From positions 1 through 64,000 of the forward strand of contig NZ_QTPO01000028.1 in NCBI RefSeq assembly GCF_003853645.1: a stretch of DNA of 64,000 bases, given 5' to 3'. The stretch comes from Burkholderia sp. Bp9143. GTDB taxonomy: Bacteria > Pseudomonadota > Gammaproteobacteria > Burkholderiales > Burkholderiaceae. Position numbers and translations under genes: made by a program. This document shows, in pieces, positions 18,818-27,537 of this stretch (the stretch's first letter is position 1; each line of letters starts with the position of its first letter). The notes below the pieces were generated by a model, which saw only the letters and a program-made list of their open reading frames with translations, had not been told where the DNA came from and searched no databases.

Positions 18818-19456
18818 ATGCTGTTCATCAAATCCGTCGTGATGGGATTGTCGATCGCGGTGCCGGTCGGCCCGATCGGCATGCTGTGCATCCAGCGCAG
18901 CCTGAGCCGCGGCTTTCACGCGGGGTTCGCGACGGGCATCGGCGCCGCGTGCGCCGATGCGATCTACGGGCTGCTCGGCGCGCTGGGCGTCGCCGGCATC
19001 GTCACCGCGTTTCCAATGCTCACTGTTGCGCTGAAAATCGGCGGCGGCGCGTTCCTCGTGTGGCTGGCCTGGACCATCGCGCGGCAGGCGCCGGCCGCGG
19101 CGGCGGTACGACGCGATTCGCCGCGCACGACCGTGCTGCGCGATTTCCTGACGACCTTCGGCCTGACGCTGTCGAACCCGATGACGATCCTGTCGTTCGT
19201 CGGGATCTTCGCGGCGCTCGGTCCGCTCGCAGGCACGCATGAAGACGCGATGGGACCAACCGTGGCGCTGATGGTCGCCGGCGTGTTCCTGGGTTCCGCG
19301 ACGTGGTGGCTGTGCCTGAGCAGCGCGACGGCCGCGTTGCGCACGAAAATGTCGCTGACGTTCATGCACGGGCTGTCGCGTGTGTCCGCCGTCGTGATCG
19401 CGGCGTTTGGCGCGATCCAGTTGCTTGCGGGCGTGCGCGGTGTCGTGGGAGCCTGA
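18818..19456 (+). CDS. LysE/RhtB family amino acid exporter
   Basis: A 212-residue inner-membrane protein with six helices. The N-terminal family motif (GLSIAVPVGPIGMLCIQRSL) and GFATGIGAACADAIYGLLG are typical of the LysE superfamily. The ATG at 18818 follows AAGGAG with a seven-base spacer; an upstream in-frame ATG at 18779 has no site. It is divergent from the Lrp regulator that probably controls it. The exported amino acid is unknown. Confidence 0.92.
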   Translation: MLFIKSVVMGLSIAVPVGPIGMLCIQRSLSRGFHAGFATGIGAACADAIYGLLGALGVAGIVTAFPMLTVALKIGGGAFLVWLAWTIARQAPAAAAVRRDSPRTTVLRDFLTTFGLTLSNPMTILSFVGIFAALGPLAGTHEDAMGPTVALMVAGVFLGSATWWLCLSSATAALRTKMSLTFMHGLSRVSAVVIAAFGAIQLLAGVRGVVGA

Positions 19457-19574
19457 CTGACGCAAAACGCGGTGCGAGCGAACGCGCTCCCTCGCGGACG
19501 GCGACATTCGCCACACGGATACCCGTTGGCATCGACGCCCGCGACAGCAGGCGCCGATGCACCGACTACCCCGA

Positions 19575-21503
19575 TCAGAACGTATAGCTGACCTTGCCGA
19601 ACGCAGTGCGGCCGAGCGTGTTGTAGCCGTACGCGGTCATGTACTGACGGTCGAACAGGTTCGACAGCGTCGCCGACACCGTCAGGTGCGCATTGATCCT
19701 GTACGACGCGCGCAGGTTCACGGTCAGGTACGACGGCAGATACGTGGTGTTGGCCGGATCGTCGAACGTCGTGCCGCCGTAGCTCAGCGTCGCCCCGGTG
19801 CTCAGCGCATGCAGGTGCAGTTCGTCCCACGTGTGGTCGACGTTCACGCTGACGGTCTGGCGCGGCCGGCGGTTGAGCCAGCTGTCGTTGGTCTCGTCCT
19901 GCGGATTCAGGATGCCGATCGCGACGCTGACCGGCGTCGAGCGGCCGATCGTGCCCTTGTACGACAGGTCGATGCCGCGGATATGCGCGCGGCCGATGTT
20001 CATCGGCGAGAGCGTCGCGGGGTTGTACGCGATCAGGTTGCTGACGCGGGTGTCGTAGATCGCGGCGCTGAAGGTGCCGTACGCGGTGTTCGCGTCGAGC
20101 GCGGCCTCGACCGAATCGCTGCGTTCCGGGCTCAGGTCCGGATTGCCGTAGCGCGGGTAGTACAGGTCGTTGAACGAGGGCAGGCGGAACGCATTGCCGT
20201 ACGACACGCGCGCCGTATAGACCGGCGTAATGGCCCACGACAGCGCGGCGTTGCCGGTGTTCACGGCCTTCCCGGCGATGATCTCGTGGCGGCCGGCGAC
20301 GAACATCGTCACGCTGCCGAGCGTGGCCGACTGATGCAGCGAGAACGCGGAGTCGTTGCGCGTCGGCACGCCGTCCGGCACGTCGACCGGCAGGAACGCC
20401 TGTTCGCGCGTGAAGTCGTACGCGACCTTCGTCTCGCCCGACAGCGGCAGGCCGAACAGATGGAAGCCGTGCGCCTGATGGGTCAGCGACGTCGACGAAC
20501 TGATGCGCTGCGAGTTGATCTGGTCGGTCGGGATGGTCGGGTCGTTCGCATACAGGAACTGGCGGTCGTTCGCATAACCGAACGACTGGTCGAATTGCGT
20601 GTCGGGCGTGATGTCGAGTTGGAACGCGATGCCGGTCGTCAGCTGATGATCGAGCTCGCGGTTCGCAAACCCGGCGTTGTCGAAGGACAGGTCGGAGCGG
20701 TGGTACAGCGCGAACGTCGAGATCGACCAGTTGTCGCGCGCATAGCCGAGGCGCGCATCGAGGTCTTGCGCGTGATACGGATTGCGGCCGTCCTCGTGGT
20801 ACGGCAACACGGGCCGCGTCGCATCGATGCCGGCCGTGTTGTAGTCGTGCAGGCCGAGCGTGTAGGTGAGGCCGCCGAGCGCGGCCAGCGGTCCCGTCGA
20901 CGGCACGGTGCCCGAGGTGCGCAACTGCGTGTCGAAGGTCTTGTTCGAGCCGCCGCCGAACGACACGGTGGTCTGGTTCGGCTGGCCCGCGGCGCGGCGC
21001 GTGAACAGTTGCACGACGCCGCCCATCGCGTTCGCGCCGAACGACGCGGCGGCCGGCCCGGAGATCACCTCGACGCGCTCGAACGCTTCGGTCGGAAGGT
21101 CGGCCCACGGCGCGATGCCGGTGGTCGGCGAGCCGATCCGGATGCCGTCGATGAACACCGCGACCTGGCTGGCCGACGAGCCGCGGATGCTGACGGACGC
21201 GGACGAGCCGGGGCCGCCGTTCTGCGAGACGGTCACGCCCGGCAGCGTCGCGAGCGCCTGCGTGATGCTCGGGTCGCTCGGTGACAGCCGGTCGAGGTCG
21301 GCGCGCGTGAGCACCTGCGTCGTCGCATAACGCTGGTCGAACGACTCGGGCAGGTGCCGCGTGTCGGTCACGCTGATCGTCGGCAGGTCGGCGCCTTCGG
21401 CGGGTTGGGGCGGCTGCGCGAGCGCCGTGTCGCCGGCGGCATGGGCGATCGGGGAGAGCAGCGCGGTGGCGGCGGACGTGGCGAGAAGGTGGCGAAGATT
21501 CAT
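19575..21503 (-). CDS. btuB: TonB-dependent receptor, vitamin B12 (BtuB) type
   Basis: Outer-membrane active transporter of 642 residues. It has a signal peptide (1-22, ending IAHA), an early beta-strand region LPTISVTDTR that may act as TonB box, a plug domain with ITQALATLPGVTVSQNGG and FIDGIRIGSPTTG, and a barrel ending in the aromatic KVSYTF. The start at 21503 is where the signal peptide begins. A cobalamin riboswitch lies upstream on the same strand, which identifies cobalamin or a related corrinoid as the likely ligand. No other B12 transport genes (btuCDF) follow in this window. Confidence 0.92.
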   Translation of the reverse strand: MNLRHLLATSAATALLSPIAHAAGDTALAQPPQPAEGADLPTISVTDTRHLPESFDQRYATTQVLTRADLDRLSPSDPSITQALATLPGVTVSQNGGPGSSASVSIRGSSASQVAVFIDGIRIGSPTTGIAPWADLPTEAFERVEVISGPAAASFGANAMGGVVQLFTRRAAGQPNQTTVSFGGGSNKTFDTQLRTSGTVPSTGPLAALGGLTYTLGLHDYNTAGIDATRPVLPYHEDGRNPYHAQDLDARLGYARDNWSISTFALYHRSDLSFDNAGFANRELDHQLTTGIAFQLDITPDTQFDQSFGYANDRQFLYANDPTIPTDQINSQRISSSTSLTHQAHGFHLFGLPLSGETKVAYDFTREQAFLPVDVPDGVPTRNDSAFSLHQSATLGSVTMFVAGRHEIIAGKAVNTGNAALSWAITPVYTARVSYGNAFRLPSFNDLYYPRYGNPDLSPERSDSVEAALDANTAYGTFSAAIYDTRVSNLIAYNPATLSPMNIGRAHIRGIDLSYKGTIGRSTPVSVAIGILNPQDETNDSWLNRRPRQTVSVNVDHTWDELHLHALSTGATLSYGGTTFDDPANTTYLPSYLTVNLRASYRINAHLTVSATLSNLFDRQYMTAYGYNTLGRTAFGKVSYTF

Positions 21504-21844
21504 GAGGCGGCGAGCGTGATCGTGTTGCAGGTACGGCGAGCGTAGGCGGGTGGCGGTGCATTCCGCCGGGTTATGGTTGGTCTGTCGCGAGACCGGACAG
21601 CGTGGGCGGTAGTCGCGCGTGTCGTCATCGCAGGTGCCAGACGACGGGGCACGGCACACGTGTGCGGACACGCCGCGCGGACGGGCGGCGCAACGGCGCG
21701 ACGCTTCCGGCGTGGAAGCGGAGGCGGAAAGGCTGGACATCTGAAGGGTCCTGAGGTCGGGCCGTCCATGCAACGGGGCGACCGCCAAAGGCGGTGCTGG
21801 CGCATCGGGACACCCCGCCCGGTGCGGCTGCTTGGACCTCGGGT

Positions 21845-22030
21845 AGATGGCAGGTCTCCTGGCTCGCGGGTCGCTATTCGCACCGGCCTTCCCGGTTTCC
21901 CAGTGGCGTGGGTGGTGCGAATTCGCCGCTCACAGTTGCGGGGGCAGCCGCAGATTCGAGGCACTGCCTCTCCTGCGTTCCCTTTTGATCCCGTCTCCGG
22001 GAACCATCAGCGCGCAAGCGTAATGGCGAG
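21845..22030 (-). promoter_or_regulatory. Cobalamin riboswitch
   Basis: On the minus strand the conserved elements appear in order: a GGTTCCC/GGGAAC-type stem near 22005-21985, the core GCTGCCCCCGCAACTG (about 21945), GCCACTGGGAAACCGGGAAG (about 21900), and the B12 box AGCCAGGAGACCTGCC at 21864-21849. It precedes btuB. An unusually long leader of about 345 bases separates the B12 box from the btuB start; that stretch holds no convincing gene but has several GC-rich hairpins that could form the expression platform. Confidence 0.93.
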
Positions 22031-22131
22031 CGCTCCGGCGCGTCAATTATCGAAGTGCGCAGGGATGCGAAAAAACGTCAGCGTTCGCCGAATGCTTTCC
22101 AGAACCTCTCTTTTGAAGCATTCGAACCGCT

Positions 22132-23181
22132 TTACGTCTGATGAAACGTGGCGTTGGCGGCACTGCACTCGCGTCGGAACCGGCTCGGCGCGATGCCCGT
22201 CCATCGCACGAACGCCCGCCGAAACGCTTCCTCGCCGCCGAACCCGAGATGCGTGGCGATCCGCGCGACCGGCCAGTCCGACTCGCGCAGGCAGCGCCGC
22301 GCGGCGTCGGCCAGGCACTGTTCGCGCAACGCGTGATAGCCGCTGCCTTCGGCGGCCAGCCGCCGCCGCAACGTCGCCTCGCTCACGCCGAGCCACGCCG
22401 CCAGCTCGGCGAGCGCGGGCAGCGCCTGCTCGCGCGCGAGCGCCGCGTCGAGAAAGCCGCGCACCTGCTGCGTCCATGACATGACGGCCGGCGCGGCATC
22501 GATCAGACGAAACGGGAAATCCACGAGGAACGCGGCGAGTTCGCCCGGCTGCCGGATCACGCGGGCATCGAGCCGCGCCGCGTCGAACGCGAAGCCGTAG
22601 GTCTTGCGGCCGACGTCGACCGGCGCGTTGAACAGCCCGAGCAGCGGCATCGCGTCGTCGCGACGCGGATGGCCGAGCCAGACTTCGTCCGGCCGCAGCG
22701 GTTGCCCGATCAGCCAGCCGAACAGCTGCAGATAGCAGAACAGCCCCGTCAGGTCGACAAGGCACGCGGCCGGGCTGCGCGTGCGGCGCAGCGAATCCAT
22801 CCGGAACATCGCACGTCCGTCGCGCACCGCGAGCGACAGCACGCCGGCGCGCGGCGTGAGCATCTCGCAGAACTCGGCGGCGCAGCGGATCGCGTCGGCG
22901 AGCGTCGCGCAACTGAGCAGGCAGCGGCACATCAGGTCGACTTCCTGCTTGCGCATCGGCGGATGGCCGTCGCCGCGCGCGACCTGTGCTTCGAGCCGCT
23001 CGATCGCGTCGCGGTACAGCGCGACGAAGCCGCCGGGTGTCGTCGGCGGCGTTGCGGTCGCTGCGTCCGGCGTTGCGCGCGGTTGCGCCGGCGGCGCGCC
23101 GCTGCGCGTCAGTTCGTCGAGCAGGCGGGCGCCGAGGCCCGGCAGCACGCGGCCGCGTGCCGGCAATACGCGCTGTTTCAT
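22132..23181 (-). CDS. AraC family regulator with arabinose-binding-like domain
   Basis: A 349-residue regulator with an N-terminal sensor domain of the kind found in OruR/ArgR-like AraC members (about 60-230). The C-terminal double helix-turn-helix runs from about 250 to 345 (ELAAWLGVSEATLRRRL, then VARIATHLGFGGEEAFRRAF and the closing RWTGIAPSRFRR). The ATG at 23181 was chosen as the first with protein-like sequence; the upstream extension lies in the promoter region. It is divergent from the oxidoreductase operon at 23351-27111, which it probably controls. Confidence 0.9.
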   Translation of the reverse strand: MKQRVLPARGRVLPGLGARLLDELTRSGAPPAQPRATPDAATATPPTTPGGFVALYRDAIERLEAQVARGDGHPPMRKQEVDLMCRCLLSCATLADAIRCAAEFCEMLTPRAGVLSLAVRDGRAMFRMDSLRRTRSPAACLVDLTGLFCYLQLFGWLIGQPLRPDEVWLGHPRRDDAMPLLGLFNAPVDVGRKTYGFAFDAARLDARVIRQPGELAAFLVDFPFRLIDAAPAVMSWTQQVRGFLDAALAREQALPALAELAAWLGVSEATLRRRLAAEGSGYHALREQCLADAARRCLRESDWPVARIATHLGFGGEEAFRRAFVRWTGIAPSRFRRECSAANATFHQT

Positions 23182-23207
23182 ACGTTTCCCGATCTGAGCG
23201 TTGCGAC

Positions 23208-23238
23208 AGGGGTTGGTGAGCGGGCCGGTAGGGGTTGG
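23208..23238. promoter_or_regulatory. Direct repeats, candidate AraC-family operator
   Basis: AGGGGTTGG occurs twice as a direct repeat (23208-23216 and 23230-23238), 22 bp apart, i.e. about two helical turns. This is the usual geometry for AraC-family half-sites, in the 169-base spacer between the AraC gene and the operon it faces. Confidence 0.4.
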
Positions 23239-23350
23239 CCGACCGCCGCCACGCAAGAATGCTATCCACGCCGGCCGCTTCCGGCCTCGCCGGAACGGCG
23301 TAGGCGGCCGGCACCGCATTCCGCCACGAACCATCCGAGACGACCCGCGA

Positions 23351-23695
23351 ATGATCCAGATCGTAGACGAAATCACCCTCGCACCCGAGCGCATTCCCGA
23401 CGTGTTGGCACTGCTGCGCGACCGCTATTTGCCGGGCCACGCGGCGCGCGGACTGACGGCGGCCGGCCGCTGGGTGTCGCCGCCCGTCGCGGTGCCGGGG
23501 CAGCCGAGCACGCTGTGGCTGACGTGGCAGGTCGCCGATGCGCCGTCGTACTACCGGATGCGCGCGCTGACCGACGGCGACGTGGTCGCATTCTGGATGG
23601 CCGTCGACGTGCTGTGCGACGCGCGCCGCCGCCATGTGATGACCGACGCCGATGCGCCGCTGCCCGCGCTGACGGAGGTCGACCATGCGGCATGA
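23351..23695 (+). CDS. Small alpha/beta-barrel-like protein, unknown function
   Basis: A 114-residue protein. The N-terminus (MIQIVDEITLAPERIPDVLALL) reads like one strand-helix module of the dimeric ferredoxin-like fold used by NIPSNAP, EthD and Dabb proteins, but I cannot place the family firmly. It begins the operon facing the AraC regulator and its last 11 bases overlap the next gene, so the pair is translationally coupled and probably acts together. Confidence 0.65.
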   Translation: MIQIVDEITLAPERIPDVLALLRDRYLPGHAARGLTAAGRWVSPPVAVPGQPSTLWLTWQVADAPSYYRMRALTDGDVVAFWMAVDVLCDARRRHVMTDADAPLPALTEVDHAA

Positions 23696-24317
23696 CACGG
23701 CGCAGGTATTCGTTTCGGCGACCGACGATGCCGCTGCGATCGAGCGTGCATTGCGCGACGCCGCGCAGGCGCTGCCCGGCGCGACCCGCGTGGCACTCGC
23801 GCGCAATCTCGACGGCTGCTGGGGCGCGGGCGATTACACGCTCGACGTGCTGCGCGACGAGCGGGCGACCGATCGAGCGATGGACGTCACCGCGCTGGCC
23901 CGCGTGCCGGGCGTCGTGCGGATCGACGGCGCCGCATGCCGCGCGATCGGCGGCGGCCTGCGCGAACCGGCGCTGCGCGACGGCGTATGGCGCACGCTGA
24001 TGCTGCATGTACGGCCGGAGGCCGATGAAGCACAGGTGCTCGATCTCGAGCGCGAACTGCTGCGCATGCCCGCGTTCACGCCCGGCATCCGCAACTGGCG
24101 GCTGAGCCGGATCGTGACGCCGGGCGCGTGGACCCACGTGTGGCAGCAGGAATTCGCGCACGTCGGCGATCTGCTCGGCGAATACCTGCTGCATCCGTAT
24201 CACTGGGGCTGGGTCGACCGCCGCTTCGACGCCGAAAGCCCCGACTGGACGGTCGATGCGATCTCGCACGCGTTCTGTCCGCTCGCGTCGAGCCTGCTGG
24301 CCGACACGGCGGCGTGA
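23685..24317 (+). CDS. Dabb-like (stress-responsive A/B barrel type) protein
   Basis: A 210-residue protein with two ferredoxin-like halves, each starting with a strand and helix (TAQVFVSATDDAAAIERALRD and LMLHVRPEADEAQVLDLERE). The second half contains WRLSRIVTPGAWTHVWQQEF, close to Dabb proteins that bind or cyclise small ligands. The start overlaps the preceding gene by 11 bases. A role in processing the substrate of the downstream oxidoreductases is inferred only from the operon. Confidence 0.65.
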   Translation: MRHDTAQVFVSATDDAAAIERALRDAAQALPGATRVALARNLDGCWGAGDYTLDVLRDERATDRAMDVTALARVPGVVRIDGAACRAIGGGLREPALRDGVWRTLMLHVRPEADEAQVLDLERELLRMPAFTPGIRNWRLSRIVTPGAWTHVWQQEFAHVGDLLGEYLLHPYHWGWVDRRFDAESPDWTVDAISHAFCPLASSLLADTAA

Positions 24318-24373
24318 CGCGCGGCGCGCACGCGACCCACCGCAATGCAAACGACAACACTGGAGACACCCTC

Positions 24374-25366
24374 ATGCGAGCCTTGCTGATCGACCGCGTC
24401 GGTCATTCCGACGCGCTGCGACTGGCCGACGTTCCCGCACCGAAGCCGGGCCCCGGCGACGTGCTGATCCGCGTCGCGTACGCGGGCGTCAATCCCGCCG
24501 ACTGGAAATGCCGCGAAGGCTATCTCGGCGCGTTCATGCAGATGACGTTTCCGTTCGTGATCGGGTTCGATGCGGCCGGCGTGGTGGAAGCGGTCGGCGA
24601 CGGCGTCGAGGGTTTCGCGCCGGGGATGCGCGTGTTCGCGCAGACCGACGTCGGCGCGGGGCGCTGGGGCGCGTATGCCGAATACGTCGCGGTGCGTCAC
24701 GACTCGGTCGTGCGCCTGCCCGACGCGGTCGGCTTCGCGGAAGCGGCGGCCACGCCGACGCCCGCGCTGGCCGCGTGGGCCGGCCTGTTCGACGACGGCG
24801 GGCTGCATGCGGGGCAAACGGTGCTCGTGCACGGCGGCGCGGGCGCGGTCGGCACCTTCGCGGTCCAGCTGGCCGCGCAGGAGGGCGCGCGCGTCGCGGC
24901 GACGTGCTCGGCGCGCAACCGCGCGAGCGTCGAATCGCTCGGCGCGGCGGCGAGCATCGACTATCGCGCGCAGGACATCGCGGCGGCCGTGCGGGCATGG
25001 GCGCCCGGCGGCGTCGATCTGGTGCTCGATGCGGTCGGCGGCGACACGCTGCCCGACGCACTCGACCTGCTGGCACCGGGCGGCACGCTCGTGAACATCA
25101 TGACGCTCGCGGCCGGTGATGCGGAGCGGCTGGCCGCGACGCGTGCCGAAGCCGCGCGGCGCGGCCTGCGCACCGCGATGACGTACAGCCGGATGCCGAG
25201 CGGCGCCACGCTCGCGTCGATCGCGGAACGGCTCGGCCGGCGCGCGCTGCGCGTGCCGCGCTTCGACAGTTTCCCGCTCGAACAGGCGGCGCGCGCACTC
25301 GACCTCGTTCAAACGGGCGACGCGAAAACCAAGTTCGTGCTGCATGTTGCGGATATCGCGGTCTGA
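24374..25366 (+). CDS. Zinc-free MDR quinone-oxidoreductase-like dehydrogenase
   Basis: A 330-residue medium-chain dehydrogenase/reductase. It has the N-terminal GroES-like domain with GVNPADWKCREGY, the cofactor motif HGGAGAVGTFAVQLA (about 155-169), and AAGVVEAVGDGV. The cysteines that bind structural and catalytic zinc in alcohol dehydrogenases are missing, so it belongs with NADPH quinone/enone reductases. The frame is open upstream, but ATG 24374 after GGAGACACCCTC begins the domain. It is the third gene of the AraC-faced operon. Confidence 0.9.
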   Translation: MRALLIDRVGHSDALRLADVPAPKPGPGDVLIRVAYAGVNPADWKCREGYLGAFMQMTFPFVIGFDAAGVVEAVGDGVEGFAPGMRVFAQTDVGAGRWGAYAEYVAVRHDSVVRLPDAVGFAEAAATPTPALAAWAGLFDDGGLHAGQTVLVHGGAGAVGTFAVQLAAQEGARVAATCSARNRASVESLGAAASIDYRAQDIAAAVRAWAPGGVDLVLDAVGGDTLPDALDLLAPGGTLVNIMTLAAGDAERLAATRAEAARRGLRTAMTYSRMPSGATLASIAERLGRRALRVPRFDSFPLEQAARALDLVQTGDAKTKFVLHVADIAV

Positions 25367-25409
25367 CGCCGAGCGGTCCGCACGCAACATCACCTTCACC
25401 GGAGACATC

Positions 25410-26285
25410 ATGACCGACACCCGTACCGCGACGCTCGCGGGCAAATGCGCGCTCGTGACCGGCGCGAGCCGCGGCATCGGCCGCGCGATCGCGCAGCGCC
25501 TCGCATCAGAAGGCGCGACCGTCGTCGTGACGGCGCGCAGCCTCACGCAATCGGCGACGACGGCCGGCACGCTCGCCGAAACGGTCGCGCTGATCGAACA
25601 GGCGGGCGGCCGCGCGATCGCGCTCGCGGCTGACCTGTCGAACCCGGCCGAGCGTGACGCGCTCGTCGCGCGCGCGGCCCAGGCGGCCGGCGGCCTCGAC
25701 ATCCTCGTGAACAATGCGGGCGTGGCCGACTACGCGTGCGTCGACGCGATGCCGATGGCGATGTTCGACACGACGATCGAGCATTACCTGCGCATCCCGT
25801 TCGCGCTGAGCCAGGCTGCGATTCCGCTGATGCGCGCGCGCGGCGCCGGCTGGATCGTGAACGTCGGCTCGGTCACCGCGCTCGCGCCGCTGCGGCCGTT
25901 CGACGATTTCTCGCGCGCGGGCGGCGCGACCGTCTATGCGGCGATCAAGGCCGCGCTGTCGCGCTTCACGCAAGGGCTCGCGGCCGAGCTCGAAGCCGAC
26001 GGCATCGCGGTGAACCTGGTCGCGCCGAGCACCGCGATCCGCACGCCGGGCGCGGCCCGCTATATCCCCGAAGGCTATCCGACCGAGGACGTCGCTTATC
26101 TGGCGGAAACCGCGCTCGCGCTGTGCAGCCTGCCGGCGCGCGAGCGCACGGGCCTCGTCACGCACAGCCTGCATTTCCCGCTGTCGCAGGGGCTCGCGGT
26201 GCGCTCGCTCGACGGCCGCACGCCGTTGCCGCCACCCGTGATTCCCGCGTATGCGCATCCCCACATCGACCCGACAGGACGCTGA
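25410..26285 (+). CDS. SDR family oxidoreductase with inserted active-site loop
   Basis: An SDR of 291 residues with TGASRGIG (17-24) and VNNAG. The catalytic Ser (VNVGSVTA) and Tyr/Lys (VYAAIKAA) are separated by 22 residues instead of the usual 13, because of a loop PFDDFSRAGGAT. A long C-terminal tail follows (from about 240), ending in proline-rich sequence rather than the usual VTG...DGG motif. The start ATG 25410 has GGAG upstream. It lies 43 bases after the MDR gene. The loop may shape an unusual substrate pocket. Confidence 0.85.
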   Translation: MTDTRTATLAGKCALVTGASRGIGRAIAQRLASEGATVVVTARSLTQSATTAGTLAETVALIEQAGGRAIALAADLSNPAERDALVARAAQAAGGLDILVNNAGVADYACVDAMPMAMFDTTIEHYLRIPFALSQAAIPLMRARGAGWIVNVGSVTALAPLRPFDDFSRAGGATVYAAIKAALSRFTQGLAAELEADGIAVNLVAPSTAIRTPGAARYIPEGYPTEDVAYLAETALALCSLPARERTGLVTHSLHFPLSQGLAVRSLDGRTPLPPPVIPAYAHPHIDPTGR

Positions 26286-26286
26286 C

Positions 26287-27111
26287 ATGACGAATTCGAT
26301 TCGCTTCGACGGCGGCACCGCCGTGATCACCGGCGCGGCCAGCGGCATCGGCAGCGGGCTCGCGCGCCATGCCGCGGCGCTCGGCATGCGCGTGGTGCTG
26401 GCCGACCTCGACCCGGCGGCGCTCGACGCGTTTGCCGCGACGCTCGACACCGACGTGCTGTGCGTGCAGACCGACGTCAGCCGTGCGGAAGCCGTCGACG
26501 CGCTGGCCGACGCAGCATGGCAGCGCTTCGGCGGCGTCGACCTGCTGTTCAACAACGCGGGCGTGATGGCGACCGGCTTCAGCTGGGAAATCACGCCGGA
26601 ACGGTTCGAGCGCAGTTTCGCGATCAACGTGCACGGCGTGATGAACGGGATCCGCAGCTTCGTGCCGCGGATGCTCGAACGCAACCTGCCGGCGCGCATC
26701 GTCAATACCGCGTCGGTCGGCGGATTCCTGCCGAGCCCGTTGATGTCACCTTACTCGGCGACGAAATTCGCGGTGGTCGCGCTGACCGAATCGCTGTACG
26801 GCGAGCTGAAGATGCTCGGCGCGCCGGTCGGTGTGTCGCTGCTCGCGCCGGGCCCGGTGCGAACGGGCATCTTCAGCGACCCGTTCGGCGCCGCGCACGA
26901 CCGGCCCGAGGTGCAGGGTTTCGTCGATACGATGCGCACGATGCTGAACGCGCACGGGCTCACGCCCGACGCATTCGCCGCGCGAGTGTTCGACGGCATT
27001 CGCGACGGGCGCTACTGGCTGATTCCGCAGCCGGAGACGATCGACGGCGCGTTGCAGCGGCGCACCGCGGACATTCTCGCCGCGCGTGATCCGTCGCTGC
27101 TGTCGTTGTGA
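26287..27111 (+). CDS. SDR family oxidoreductase
   Basis: A 274-residue classical SDR with TGAASGIG (15-22), NNAGV and a catalytic Ser-Tyr-Lys in NTASVGGF...SPYSATK with normal spacing. It resembles SDRs with an extended substrate-binding C-terminus rather than FabG-type enzymes. The start lies one base after the stop of the preceding SDR. It ends the operon that starts at 23351. Confidence 0.88.
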   Translation: MTNSIRFDGGTAVITGAASGIGSGLARHAAALGMRVVLADLDPAALDAFAATLDTDVLCVQTDVSRAEAVDALADAAWQRFGGVDLLFNNAGVMATGFSWEITPERFERSFAINVHGVMNGIRSFVPRMLERNLPARIVNTASVGGFLPSPLMSPYSATKFAVVALTESLYGELKMLGAPVGVSLLAPGPVRTGIFSDPFGAAHDRPEVQGFVDTMRTMLNAHGLTPDAFAARVFDGIRDGRYWLIPQPETIDGALQRRTADILAARDPSLLSL

Positions 27112-27157
27112 GGGCGTGATGCGGGCCGGCCGACCGACGCGGCCGGCTCATGCAGCG

Positions 27158-27406
27158 TTACATACGCGTGCCGTGATGCGTGCGGCCGCTCGGATCGCCG
27201 CCGCGATCGGGCGGCGTATTGTTCTGATCGATCTTCGCGAGCACGAAGCCGGCATGCGGCAGCGCGGCGGGCGAACGATGGGCGGCCTGCACGACCGGGT
27301 CGTGCGGCGACGTGGCGGGAAAACTGGATGACGTAACGCCCGGTTGAGCGAACGCCGAGAGGGATGCTGCCGCGAGGGCGGCGGCGACGATCGCGTGCGT
27401 GTTCAT
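27158..27406 (-). CDS. Small secreted protein, unknown function
   Basis: An 82-residue protein with a clear signal peptide (MNTHAIVAAALAAASLSAFA, cleavage after residue 20). The mature part is short, polar and proline/histidine-rich, ending SGRTHHGTRM. The ATG at 27406 follows AAGGAGT. I do not recognise a family. It converges with the SDR operon. Confidence 0.6.
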   Translation of the reverse strand: MNTHAIVAAALAAASLSAFAQPGVTSSSFPATSPHDPVVQAAHRSPAALPHAGFVLAKIDQNNTPPDRGGDPSGRTHHGTRM

Positions 27407-27537
27407 GGCGACTCCTTCTTCACGACTGACTGCGGGACAACGCATTCAGTCTAGGGCGCGAAACTTAACGCGACGTAAAGGAGCGGCGGCGCGCGGATGA
27501 CAGGATGTTCATATAAGTCATTCGCGCGCCGCGACGG

